NCBI GenBank assembly: GCA_002391065.1
Contig: DGRP01000132.1
Span: forward strand, 10,591-27,784
Length of the DNA stretch: 17,194 nt
Origin: Ruminococcus sp. UBA4385
Lineage (GTDB): Bacteria; Bacillota_A; Clostridia; Oscillospirales; Ruminococcaceae
Reading direction: 5' to 3'
The notes below the pieces were generated by a model, which made no database searches, was not told the origin of the DNA, and saw only the letters and a program-made list of their open reading frames with translations. Both the position numbers and the translations under genes were made by a program. Below are positions 1 to 7,424 of the stretch, in pieces (the first letter of the stretch is position 1; each line of letters begins with the position of its first letter).

Positions 1-62
1 AGGCGTTAGCCGTGGGTCGTGCGGTATTGCCTTAAGCTATACCGAAAAAGGAGATGTTCTGA

Positions 63-259
63 ATGGATCAGATAAAGACAGGTAAGCTTATCCGAAAACT
101 GCGGACTGATATGGAACTGACACAGAAGCAGCTTGCTGAAAGGCTGCACGTCAGCGATAAGACTGTCAGCAAATGGGAAACAGGCAACGGCTGCCCTCAC
201 TGCTTTCGGCATTGTCTGAGGTTTTCGGGGCGGAAATAGAGGCCTTGCTTACATTTTGA
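63..259 (+). pseudogene. Frameshifted XRE-family helix-turn-helix regulator remnant
   Basis: An ATG at 63 follows an AAAGGAG ribosome site at 47-53. The frame reads MDQIKTGKLIRKLR..LTQKQLAERLHVSDKTVSKWE, a textbook XRE/Cro-type DNA-binding helix-turn-helix with recognition helix VSDKTVSKWE. After GNGCP the frame runs into unrelated sequence and stops at TAG 237-239 (58 residues). Another frame from about 207 gives LLSALSEVFGAEIEALLTF and stops at TGA 257-259, which is the usual C-terminus of this small family. The junction fits a net loss of 1 (mod 3) base, for example 7 bp, just after the recognition helix. The family represses or activates neighbouring genes, but the target is unknown. The truncated product may still fold as a bare DNA-binding domain. 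Bases 2-88 stay open in another frame, but I do not recognise that peptide and do not call a gene there. Confidence 0.75.
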
Positions 260-276
260 TCTCCTCCTAAAAAAAT

Positions 277-323
277 ACAGCGTGAAGCCATAAGCCGGAA
301 TTACGCTTAATGCCACACGCTGT
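277..323. repeat. Stem-loop 1 of a tandem pair with conserved loop
   Basis: The arms ACAGCGTG (277-284) and CACGCTGT (316-323) pair perfectly over 8 bp. An A-tract precedes (270-275) and a short T-tract follows (323-326), so it could terminate transcription in either direction. The loop holds a 24-base block (290-313, core CCGGAATTACGCT) that recurs almost unchanged in the next stem-loop, although the stems differ. It may be a structured RNA, a dispersed palindromic repeat or a terminator; I cannot assign a known family. Confidence 0.6.
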
Positions 324-342
324 TTTGATGTTATAGACAAAA

Positions 343-387
343 ATAACGAGCAGCAATAACCGGACTTACGCTAATGCTGCTCGTTAT
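343..387. repeat. Stem-loop 2 of the tandem pair, 13-bp perfect stem
   Basis: The arms ATAACGAGCAGCA (343-355) and TGCTGCTCGTTAT (375-387) pair perfectly over 13 bp around a 19-base loop. The block at 356-377 (core CCGGACTTACGCT) matches the block in stem-loop 1 with one mismatch and two single-base gaps. The two elements are 19 bp apart. Conserved loops on non-homologous stems suggest that the loop sequence matters. Confidence 0.65.
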
Positions 388-484
388 ATATTTAGTATAT
401 CAGATTATCTGTTGATTTGCAAAGGACATTTTGCACAAAGTTTATGATTATATAGCTTGTGCCGAACTGCTATTTTGTATGTTG

Positions 485-509
485 CTTATGCAGCACTTGG
501 CTGCATAAG
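485..509. promoter_or_regulatory. 10-bp inverted repeat upstream of the GH3 promoter
   Basis: CTTATGCAGC (485-494) and GCTGCATAAG (500-509) form a perfect 10-bp stem with a 5-base loop. It ends 26 bp before the -35 box of the GH3 promoter. No T-run follows, so it is not a typical intrinsic terminator. A regulator-binding dyad is possible but unproven. A weaker dyad (GCACAA 433-438 with TTGTGC 457-462) lies just upstream. Confidence 0.45.
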
Positions 510-534
510 TGTTACCGTATTTTGAAGCTTGGGG

Positions 535-563
535 TTGCTTTTTGGGCGGGAATGTGGTATAAT
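535..563 (+). promoter_or_regulatory. Sigma-A promoter of the GH3 gene, extended -10
   Basis: The -35 box TTGCTT (535-540) is separated by 17 bp from the -10 box TATAAT (558-563). TGG just before it makes an extended -10 (TGnTATAAT). Transcription should begin near 570, giving a leader of about 40 bases with AAAGGAG at 593-599 before the ATG at 611. Confidence 0.8.
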
Positions 564-610
564 ATCTATGTTTATAGTATGAATATAAACGGAAAGGAGA
601 AACGAATAAT

Positions 611-2785
611 ATGAAAATCAAAAAACTAACAGCACTGCTGAGTGCGGCGGCTGTGAGTCTTTCTATGCTAGCAACGGAAGCGTTCGCCGAGCCTGAAAGC
701 TCAGAGGATATCATCAAGCAGATGGTAGACAGTATGGATACCCGTGAAAAGGTAGAGCAGATGCTGATGATATCGCTTCGTCCGTGGAATGCAGAAGGTG
801 AGAATGAGTCAGTAACATCACTGAACGATGACCTGACCTATTTCATCGAGAGCCACAATTTCGGAGGAGTTTGTCTGTTTGCGGATAACGTTCAGACCAC
901 AGCTCAGACCGTAGAACTGACCAATCAGATACAGCAGGCTGCCAAGAACAGCTATTGCGGCATACCTATGCTCATAAGTGCCGATCAGGAGGGCGGCTTC
1001 ATATACAGGCTCGGAACAGGCACACCTACCTGCGGAAATATGGCTCTGGGTGCAACTGATGACCCCGAGCTTGCCTATGAGAATGCGAAGATACTCGCAA
1101 GCGAGATAAAGGCTCTTGGTATCAATACAGATCTGGCACCTGTGATAGATGTGAACAATAACCCCTCAAACCCTGTTATCGGGATACGTTCATTCTCTTC
1201 CGACCCCGAGATAGTAGGAGCTATGGGAGAAAAGTATGTTGAGGGAATGCAGAGCGAGGGCATTATCACTACCTGCAAGCACTTCCCGGGTCACGGAGAT
1301 ACAGCAACAGACAGCCACACGGGTCTGCCGCTTATCAACAAGAGCTATGACGAACTGAAAGAGATCGAGCTTGCACCTTACAGATCGGTAGTTGATAAGA
1401 CCGATATGATAATGACAGCTCATATCCAGTTTCCGAAGATAGAGACAGGAGAGTATGTTTCAAAGTCAACAGGCGAGAAGATAAACATTCCTGCGACCCT
1501 TTCAAAAACGATCATCACAGATATCCTGAGAAAGGATCTCGGATATGACGGAGTCGTTATCACGGACTCAATGGTGATGAGCGCTATAAAAGAGAACTTT
1601 GGCCTTGTAGATGCTGCGACGCTTGCTATCAACGCTGATGTAGATATGATACTTGAGCCTCTCTATGTTCAGAACGTAAGTGACTTCTTCGAGATCGACC
1701 AGTATGTTGCGATGATCGAAGCTCAGATCGAGAACGGCGTTATCCCTGAGGAAACTATAGACAAGTCTGTAACAAGGATACTTACTATGAAGCAGAAAAG
1801 AGGCCTGCTCGACTATAAGCCTGCGGACGTTGATAATGCTCTGAAAATAGTGGGCTCTGCCGAGAACAGAGAAAAGGCTCTGCAGATAGCTGAAAAGGCA
1901 GTAACTCTCGTTAAGAACGACAATGATCTTCTTCCTCTTGATCTTGGTGAGAACGGAAAGGTCGCTTACTTCTATCCCTATGATAATGTTGAGAATACAA
2001 TGGTGTTTGCTCTTGACAGGCTCAAAAAGGACGGGGTAGTTTCCGAGGGCGTTACTGCTGACTGTATATGCTTCCAGAATCATACTGCTGATGAATACGA
2101 AGAGAATGTAAAGAACAGCGATGTAGTGATCCTCGCAGTTGAGATGTACAGTCTGGCAAACCTTGATAAGACCTCCAACAGAGGCTGGCAGGCAGTGTTC
2201 GCAGATGATATTATCGAGCTTGCTCACAAGAACGGCAAGAAGGTAGTGTTCCTGAGTGCTAATATGCCTTATGATGTTGCAAGGTTTACCGAGGCTGATG
2301 CTATCCTTGCTGCTTACTGTGCAAACGGAATGAACGAACTCCCCGTTGACGGTAAGGAGAATATTGCATACGGTGTGAACTATCCTGCGGCACTTATCAC
2401 TATCTTCGGCGGTAGTGAACCTGCAGGAAAGCTCCCTGTAGATGTATACTCTTTAGATGAGAATACACAGTACACTGCTGAGGTACTCTATGAGCTGGGC
2501 TATGGTCTGTCCTATAAGCAGATAGCGCCCGAGCCCGAGGACGAGTCTTCACAGCCGGAAGAGAGCTCAGAAGCAGAAAGCTCTGTCCCTGATGAGAGCT
2601 CACAGGATACATCGAGTACAGCAGACAGCTCAAGAAAGAATGACAGCTCAAGCAAGACTGACAGCAGCTCGAAGGCGGCATCTGCGGCAAGTACCTCCAA
2701 CCCGAGTACAGGTGCAGGAGTGTCTGCTGCAGTGATAACGCTTTTCGCGGGTGTGGCAGTTACAATGAAAAAGAAGAGAGCATAG
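611..2785 (+). CDS. Secreted GH3 beta-N-acetylhexosaminidase-like enzyme (NagZ type) with NPSTG wall anchor
   Basis: A 724-residue GH3 glycosidase, probably acting outside the cell on beta-N-acetylglucosaminides such as peptidoglycan or chitin fragments. Residues 1-26 form a Sec signal peptide (Lys-rich start, hydrophobic core, cleavage near AFA/EP) with no lipobox Cys. The catalytic barrel spans about 30-390. DQEGG is at 125-129. The NagZ signature KHFPGHGDT (223-231) is followed by DSH (234-236), the Asp-His pair that serves as acid/base in NagZ-type GH3. D319 in VITDSM is the expected nucleophile. A second alpha/beta domain (about 405-635, beginning EKAVTLVKN) gives the two-domain layout of Bacillus NagZ/YbbD. 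A Ser/Glu/Asp-rich linker (about 639-696) leads to NPSTG (697-701), a hydrophobic stretch and KKKRA, a sortase-type sorting signal. The start is supported by AAAGGAG at 593-599. The gene is monocistronic. Exact substrate is uncertain. Confidence 0.88.
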   Translation: MKIKKLTALLSAAAVSLSMLATEAFAEPESSEDIIKQMVDSMDTREKVEQMLMISLRPWNAEGENESVTSLNDDLTYFIESHNFGGVCLFADNVQTTAQTVELTNQIQQAAKNSYCGIPMLISADQEGGFIYRLGTGTPTCGNMALGATDDPELAYENAKILASEIKALGINTDLAPVIDVNNNPSNPVIGIRSFSSDPEIVGAMGEKYVEGMQSEGIITTCKHFPGHGDTATDSHTGLPLINKSYDELKEIELAPYRSVVDKTDMIMTAHIQFPKIETGEYVSKSTGEKINIPATLSKTIITDILRKDLGYDGVVITDSMVMSAIKENFGLVDAATLAINADVDMILEPLYVQNVSDFFEIDQYVAMIEAQIENGVIPEETIDKSVTRILTMKQKRGLLDYKPADVDNALKIVGSAENREKALQIAEKAVTLVKNDNDLLPLDLGENGKVAYFYPYDNVENTMVFALDRLKKDGVVSEGVTADCICFQNHTADEYEENVKNSDVVILAVEMYSLANLDKTSNRGWQAVFADDIIELAHKNGKKVVFLSANMPYDVARFTEADAILAAYCANGMNELPVDGKENIAYGVNYPAALITIFGGSEPAGKLPVDVYSLDENTQYTAEVLYELGYGLSYKQIAPEPEDESSQPEESSEAESSVPDESSQDTSSTADSSRKNDSSSKTDSSSKAASAASTSNPSTGAGVSAAVITLFAGVAVTMKKKRA

Positions 2786-2899
2786 CTTCATGGATAAAAT
2801 GCGGCTGATGCAAGCACGCAGCAGCAGCAACAGTTATAGGATATTCAATATTTGATTGATCTGATAATAGCTTGTGCTTGCATACAAGAAAAAATACAA

Positions 2900-2940
2900 T
2901 GCCCCGAGGCGTTTAAGAAAAACGCTTCGGGGCAATTTTT
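2900..2940. terminator. Bidirectional intrinsic terminator between convergent genes
   Basis: TGCCCCGAGGCGTTT (2900-2914) pairs with AAACGCTTCGGGGCA (2920-2934), 15 bp with one G-T wobble and a 5-base loop. TTTTT follows on the plus strand (2936-2940) and an A-rich tract (2889-2894) serves the minus strand. It should end both the GH3 transcript and that of the convergent 1414-residue gene. The rest of 2786-2959 holds no gene that I can support. Confidence 0.9.
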
Positions 2941-2959
2941 ATTACTTTGCTTCAGCTCA

Positions 2960-5900
2960 CTATTTGCTGGAAATGCTGTTTCTTCTGCTGCTTGAACGGC
3001 TGCCGGGTTTGCTTTCGCTGTTTTTAGCGATTTCTTTGTTTTCCGTTTTTTCAGTTTTATTTTTCCTGACCTTCTTTTCCTTGGGCTTCAGCTTGAACAT
3101 TGAATCCATAAGCAAACGGCCGTCGTCCTTTTTAGCCATTCTTGTCAGCTGATCGCAGCTGTTTAATTTGAGCATTTTGTTATACTCTTCCTTGCTGCTC
3201 ATTGAATTTACAAGATCGTCAAACTCTTTATTCGTAAACTTTTTATCTGGATTTTTCTTTGCAAAGTTTGCAGAAATGATGACCCTGAATTCCTTATCAA
3301 CATTTTCTGACTCGATCTGCTCCACTGTATTTTCAAGCTGCTGTATTCCATTCTGAGCTTCCTTCAGTCTTGCATCAAGATCAACAGGTGCGTTTTCATC
3401 TATCTTCGCCTTTGCTATCGGCTCGGCATTGATGATATTATTATCAGCATTGTTCACGATCGGCTGAGCTTGTGCCTTCGGTTCATTGTGTACGATCTCG
3501 GGTTTGAAATTCGGGAACACCGCATTAAAAAGGCCCTCTCCGTTTTTCTGAACAGCGAGATCATACAGATCCTTTTGGTTATATGCGGTTTTAAGTGCTG
3601 CAAATCCCGGCTCGTTTCCTACATCCTGAACAAGCTTTGCAAAAGCCTCGTCATTATAGGATTTTCCAACGTCCTTCTTTACATAATTAGCAGCAATCAG
3701 CACATTAAGCTCATCCTTGACCGAATTGAACGATGGGTACTGATTATACTTATAATTGCTCTTTCCTTTGATATTGTCAATGCTGTTACTGATCTTTACA
3801 TTGGTCTCAACAGGAAGCTTCGTTTTCTCATTCATAAGAATTTCATAGAGCTTGCTTCCGTCACCGTCCATAGATGCATAATACAGCTTTTCTCCGTTGA
3901 GATCATTCAGTCTGTAGAACTCACGGGGCATTGACTCGGTAAGGTTTTTAAAATCTCTGTTAGTGTATGTGCGGTCAGGGTCGTTCTTTACATAGTTTAC
4001 AGCTGCGATAACCTTGACAGGATCATATATGTCAAGGAACTGACAGGTCTTGGTATCATGATTCTTGCTGAAATATTCAAGCTCCGAACGTGCATTTTTT
4101 AGCTGCTTGTTAAGGTCAACAGGCTGCTTCATGTGTTCTTCGTAATCAGCCTGCACCTTGTCATATTTCTCGCCCCAGAAATCATCATCATAGTTAAGCG
4201 GGGCTTTTGGCTCTTCAATTCCTGCCTGCTTGCGTTTGTTTTCCTCTTTCTCCAGCTTTTTGATGTCATGCATCATCTGCTCTTCAAAATTCAGATCGCT
4301 CTCATCATCGTCAAAGGAATCATCAGAGTTATTGCTCTTTACGCTTTTGGCATCATTGTTTATCCTGTTAGTGTTTATTTCGGAGCCGTCGCTGAACACA
4401 CTCTTGTTATCGTCAATGATGATATTATTATCATACTTTTTCATAATATCATCGATCTGACCGACCATGCTCTGCTTTGCCTGATTTCCTGTAACAGGCC
4501 CTGTGAACTGATCATAGTATTCTTCAATAAATGCACCGTCACGTTCCATATTCTGTCTGATCATTTCGATATTTACTTCATTATCAAGATCAGCGAATCT
4601 CTCTGCCCCTATTGAGACGGTGGTATATTCATAGTATTTCTGCTTGAGGGGATTAATATTAATGCCTGCATCAAGATGTGTATTCAGAACTTTTATTAAG
4701 CTGTCAAGATCCTCAATGAAGCCTGTTTTGTATCCTCTCTGCGTATCAAGCTTATCGGCAGCTATGCACAAGCGAGCGTAGTTATCCCCGGTAGTAAGCA
4801 GCTCTTTCAGCTCCTGTATCGTTCTTCCGCTGCGCTTCCATGCTTCGAGGTTTTCCTTTTTATTAAGGTCTTTTCCTGTCATGAACAGATTATCCAGATT
4901 ATTCATAACGGACACAAACCTTGCAGAGGTTTCATTGTCAGTAAACCTTCCGAACAGCGTTGCCAGCTCGCCGTTTGTAAGTCTAAGGGCAGCTTTCTCT
5001 GCATTGTTTATCTCTATCACACGTTTTTCAAGCTTGGGGTCATTCAATTCTCTGAATACGTAACGGTTTGCACCGAACGGATAAGCCTCTTTCCATTTTT
5101 CAAGCTTCTCGGCATGAGCTTTGTCGATAGCACTCATATCCAGCTCATATTTTCTGTGAACCTCTTTCACATGGTCGATATCAAGCTCGGTGATGTGCTT
5201 GTTTGCAAGCTCCAAAAAAGAGATAAGTGCATTTGCATGACCAGGTGCGGCTGCTGTGTCAGCCCTGTCGCAGGCTCTGAACAGCTCTCTTAGATCCTTC
5301 TCGTTATTGATAAGATCAAAGTATCTCTTCACCTTAGCGTGATGCTCTATCCAGTCTTCTCTTCTCCATGAGTTTGCTTCTCTTGCACTTTTCAGAAGTG
5401 CATCCAATTTGTTGCCGACAGGTGAATTTTCATCTGTTGTATTATTTGAGTCGATACCGTACAGTGAGCCTTTGAGGTCATCAAGCTGAACTGACAGATC
5501 ATTTATGCGTTCGTATTCTTCGGCTCTTTCTCTGTATATAAGGCTGTCAGTTCCGAGATCGTTCTTCTTGTTTTCGCCTGCTTCGTCGCTGGCTCTGTTG
5601 GCAAATGTCCACTGGTCAAAGTCGGTCCTCGGGTCTCTCTTGACATTTATAGCGTTCTCAACAACGGCTATCTCAGCCTCGGTCAGCTTGAGTATCTGCA
5701 TAGCAGCATTATAACGTCTGCGCCCCATCCGTGTCTTGGAATCAGGCTGCCACTGGTCGTCATTAATGTCTGCTCCTGCGTCCTTTCTCTTTTGCTCGAC
5801 GTATTTCCTCGCCTTGTCTCTTGCAGTAATAAGAGCGTTAAGCTTCTGCCTTCTGGCATCAGCGAGATTTTTTGGGTCGAGAGCTGTCTTCAAGGCTTCA

Positions 5901-7204
5901 ACGCTCTTTTTGAGCTCATCATGCTCGGTAGATGAATGGCTGAACAACGAGCCCCTGTGCCTTGCGTTAAGGTCCTCATCAAGCGCGTTCAGCGAATCGA
6001 GGAGCTTCTTGCTGCCGCTGAGGGCAGGGTCATAGTGTCTCGCAGTTCTCAGATGCTTTGCAGCATTTTCAAGCACCATCTCGTTTTCAAGATCTTTTGC
6101 TAAAACAAAAAGCTTTGCTGCACCGAAATATCTGTCCCGACCATGACTCGAATCAGGAGCAAAGGTCTGAGCGTGCTCGGCATCTTTCTGCTCCGCAGTG
6201 ATGATATCCATCTCTACCTCATCAGGGGTATTCATAGCATTCTGTATACCGATCTTTACCAGAATGTTATTGTTATTCAAGGGCTTTTCGAGCTCGTCTA
6301 TCTCAGCCTCTTCTTCATAATGATAGTCATCATCATGTCTCTTTTTTCTTCTGTATGCCCTTGCCTGCTTTAAGGCTTCTCTGATAGCGGCTCTCTTTTC
6401 GATAGGGTCTGCGAGAGGGTCGGGGTTTTCAAAGGCTTTTTTCAGTCTGTCCGCACTTTCAGAAAGTGCCTGATGCTCAGGTGATGAGCTTTCAAGTATT
6501 CTGAAATCAGGTATACCTGTCGGGTTTGTGTGGATATAATCTATAGCACTGTCGATATCGTTGACAGCTCTTGTATATTTTTGGCTAAGCGGTTCAGGCT
6601 GCTTATACTTGGGTGACTGCGGATCGTACTCGGATTCATACGAGGGCAGCACCCATGCAGGCTGAACAGCCTTGCGGCGGTCATCGTATGTTTTTCTGAA
6701 GTTTGCCTGATCGGTGTTTACATCATACACGTTTTTGAGCACTGAAAGGCCTGTAAAGAAAGCATTCATATCGACCTTGTTCTCGGCATCTTCATCAACG
6801 GCACCGAGAGTTACGATATCATTGAGGTTTGTCGAGAGGAACACATTTAGATCTGTAAGTCTGCCCGTGATCCTTCTCCACTTTATATCATCTGTCAGTT
6901 CGTTATCGTTGTTGATATTGTTGGAGTCGGTATTAATAATGTTAAGGTCATCGTTGATGATAGAGTTATTATCAATGTTCGGCATTCCGGGTCCCGCAGC
7001 ATCAAGAGACAGTTCAACAAGATTTAGCACATCACGGCCGATAGCTGTCAGTCTGCCGGAAAGCTCTTCGTCTATCTTTCCTCTGCTCTTAACGAGGTTT
7101 TCCCGCATAGCAAAAAGAGCCTGAACAAAATCCTGCAGCTGTGAGGCTTCAATTTCGGTGAATTTTGAATTATCGTTCTTAAATTGTTCCAGACTTTTAG
7201 GCAT
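2960..7204 (-). CDS. Giant repeat-containing, Asn-rich protein of unknown function
   Basis: A 1414-residue, highly charged, mostly helical protein. I recognise no family. There is no signal peptide or membrane segment, so it is probably cytoplasmic unless exported by an unusual route. Visible layout: an N-terminal helical region (1-70); an Asn/Asp/Ile-rich linker (about 76-104); a duplicated unit (about 239-370 and 424-520, sharing SS-x-EH, LAD, AR-x-Y, KR-x-D, PDS..GR-x-RY-x-AA); a long charged helical middle (550-910); a second Asn/Asp/Ser-rich acidic linker (about 925-970); three C-terminal repeats of about 100 residues (1028-1130, 1131-1235, 1273-1374); and a Lys-rich then Ser/Arg-rich tail (1375-1414). 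The start has AAGGAGAG at 7211-7218. Transcription is separate, from its own promoter to the shared terminator. The architecture suggests scaffold, structural or effector-like roles, but nothing in the sequence decides this. Confidence 0.85.
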   Translation of the reverse strand: MPKSLEQFKNDNSKFTEIEASQLQDFVQALFAMRENLVKSRGKIDEELSGRLTAIGRDVLNLVELSLDAAGPGMPNIDNNSIINDDLNIINTDSNNINNDNELTDDIKWRRITGRLTDLNVFLSTNLNDIVTLGAVDEDAENKVDMNAFFTGLSVLKNVYDVNTDQANFRKTYDDRRKAVQPAWVLPSYESEYDPQSPKYKQPEPLSQKYTRAVNDIDSAIDYIHTNPTGIPDFRILESSSPEHQALSESADRLKKAFENPDPLADPIEKRAAIREALKQARAYRRKKRHDDDYHYEEEAEIDELEKPLNNNNILVKIGIQNAMNTPDEVEMDIITAEQKDAEHAQTFAPDSSHGRDRYFGAAKLFVLAKDLENEMVLENAAKHLRTARHYDPALSGSKKLLDSLNALDEDLNARHRGSLFSHSSTEHDELKKSVEALKTALDPKNLADARRQKLNALITARDKARKYVEQKRKDAGADINDDQWQPDSKTRMGRRRYNAAMQILKLTEAEIAVVENAINVKRDPRTDFDQWTFANRASDEAGENKKNDLGTDSLIYRERAEEYERINDLSVQLDDLKGSLYGIDSNNTTDENSPVGNKLDALLKSAREANSWRREDWIEHHAKVKRYFDLINNEKDLRELFRACDRADTAAAPGHANALISFLELANKHITELDIDHVKEVHRKYELDMSAIDKAHAEKLEKWKEAYPFGANRYVFRELNDPKLEKRVIEINNAEKAALRLTNGELATLFGRFTDNETSARFVSVMNNLDNLFMTGKDLNKKENLEAWKRSGRTIQELKELLTTGDNYARLCIAADKLDTQRGYKTGFIEDLDSLIKVLNTHLDAGININPLKQKYYEYTTVSIGAERFADLDNEVNIEMIRQNMERDGAFIEEYYDQFTGPVTGNQAKQSMVGQIDDIMKKYDNNIIIDDNKSVFSDGSEINTNRINNDAKSVKSNNSDDSFDDDESDLNFEEQMMHDIKKLEKEENKRKQAGIEEPKAPLNYDDDFWGEKYDKVQADYEEHMKQPVDLNKQLKNARSELEYFSKNHDTKTCQFLDIYDPVKVIAAVNYVKNDPDRTYTNRDFKNLTESMPREFYRLNDLNGEKLYYASMDGDGSKLYEILMNEKTKLPVETNVKISNSIDNIKGKSNYKYNQYPSFNSVKDELNVLIAANYVKKDVGKSYNDEAFAKLVQDVGNEPGFAALKTAYNQKDLYDLAVQKNGEGLFNAVFPNFKPEIVHNEPKAQAQPIVNNADNNIINAEPIAKAKIDENAPVDLDARLKEAQNGIQQLENTVEQIESENVDKEFRVIISANFAKKNPDKKFTNKEFDDLVNSMSSKEEYNKMLKLNSCDQLTRMAKKDDGRLLMDSMFKLKPKEKKVRKNKTEKTENKEIAKNSESKPGSRSSSRRNSISSK
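3083..4123 (-). repeat. Three ~100-residue C-terminal protein repeats in the 1414-residue gene
   Basis: The units lie at 4123-3815, 3814-3500 and 3388-3083. Each begins PV(D/E)xxxxL or similar and contains a helix such as VIAAVNYVKNDPDRTYTN, LIAANYVKKDVGKSYND or IISANFAKKNPDKKFTN. This is followed by (D/E)F or AF, then a Leu, an SM- or DV-like turn, and a final segment with D/E-x-L-Y/T, a Gly, and a Leu/Phe-rich end. An Ala/Pro/Asn linker separates units 2 and 3. They are clearly homologous at protein level but diverged, so the duplication is old. Confidence 0.8.
5645..6490 (-). repeat. Duplicated N-terminal protein unit in the 1414-residue gene
   Basis: Residues 239-370 (6490-6095) and 424-520 (5935-5645) align. 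Both start SS(P/T)EH, continue L..S...LK.A, then LAD, AL..A...AR.Y...KR.D, and end PDS..GR.RY.AA followed by a helix ending (L/V)ENA. The first copy carries an insert of about 45 residues, containing an acidic run and NNNN, between KR-x-D and PDS. Confidence 0.7.
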
Positions 7205-7239
7205 AAGTATCTCTCCTTAATAATGGTATTTGTAAGTAA

Positions 7240-7264
7240 CACCCGCAGAATTGTTCTGCGGGTG
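7240..7264 (-). promoter_or_regulatory. 11-bp hairpin at the 5' end of the 1414-residue gene transcript
   Basis: CACCCGCAGAA (7240-7250) and TTCTGCGGGTG (7254-7264) form a perfect 11-bp stem with a 3-base loop. On the minus strand it begins about 9 bases after the predicted transcription start and ends about 22 bases before the ribosome site. It has no following T-run, so a role as a 5' stabilising hairpin or leader control element is more likely than termination. Confidence 0.6.
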
Positions 7265-7279
7265 CAGTTTATTGTAAAT

Positions 7280-7308
7280 ATTATATCAGATTTGCGCCGA
7301 AAAATCAA
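7280..7308 (-). promoter_or_regulatory. Sigma-A promoter of the 1414-residue gene, extended -10
   Basis: Read on the minus strand: -35 TTGATT (7303-7308), a 17-bp spacer, and -10 TATAAT (7280-7285) preceded by TGA (TGnTATAAT). The predicted start is near 7273, leaving a leader of about 70 bases. Confidence 0.8.
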
Positions 7309-7424
7309 CCCTGCCCCGAAAGCTTTTATGCCATATCTATTTTCCATGCTCAGACATTTTATCACGCTTCATTATAATAATTAAGGCAACGCCGGCTTGT
7401 CCTTACAATATGGCGGCTTTCGGT

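Noticed and set aside
277..387. Guanidine-II (mini-ykkC) riboswitch, which also has two hairpins with ACG-containing loops
   Set aside because: Known members have short GC-rich stems closed by a four-base ACGR loop. Here ACGC lies inside long loops, and the region is followed by a glycosidase gene, not a guanidine-related gene.
1568..2227. 219-residue open frame on the minus strand inside the GH3 gene
   Set aside because: It is antisense to a well-supported GH3 domain and its translation has no recognisable domain; a shadow frame.
3083..4123. CRISPR array or DNA-level tandem repeat
   Set aside because: The repetition is only visible in protein sequence, with about 300-bp diverged units and no short identical repeats with spacers.
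4133..4615. 160-residue hydrophobic open frame opposite the giant gene
   Set aside because: The hydrophobicity is what results from reading Asp/Asn/Lys-rich codons in antisense; no ribosome site.
7385..7424. Intrinsic terminator for the phosphatase operon
   Set aside because: Only a 4-6 bp imperfect stem (GCCG/CGGC) with no proper T-run on the minus strand.
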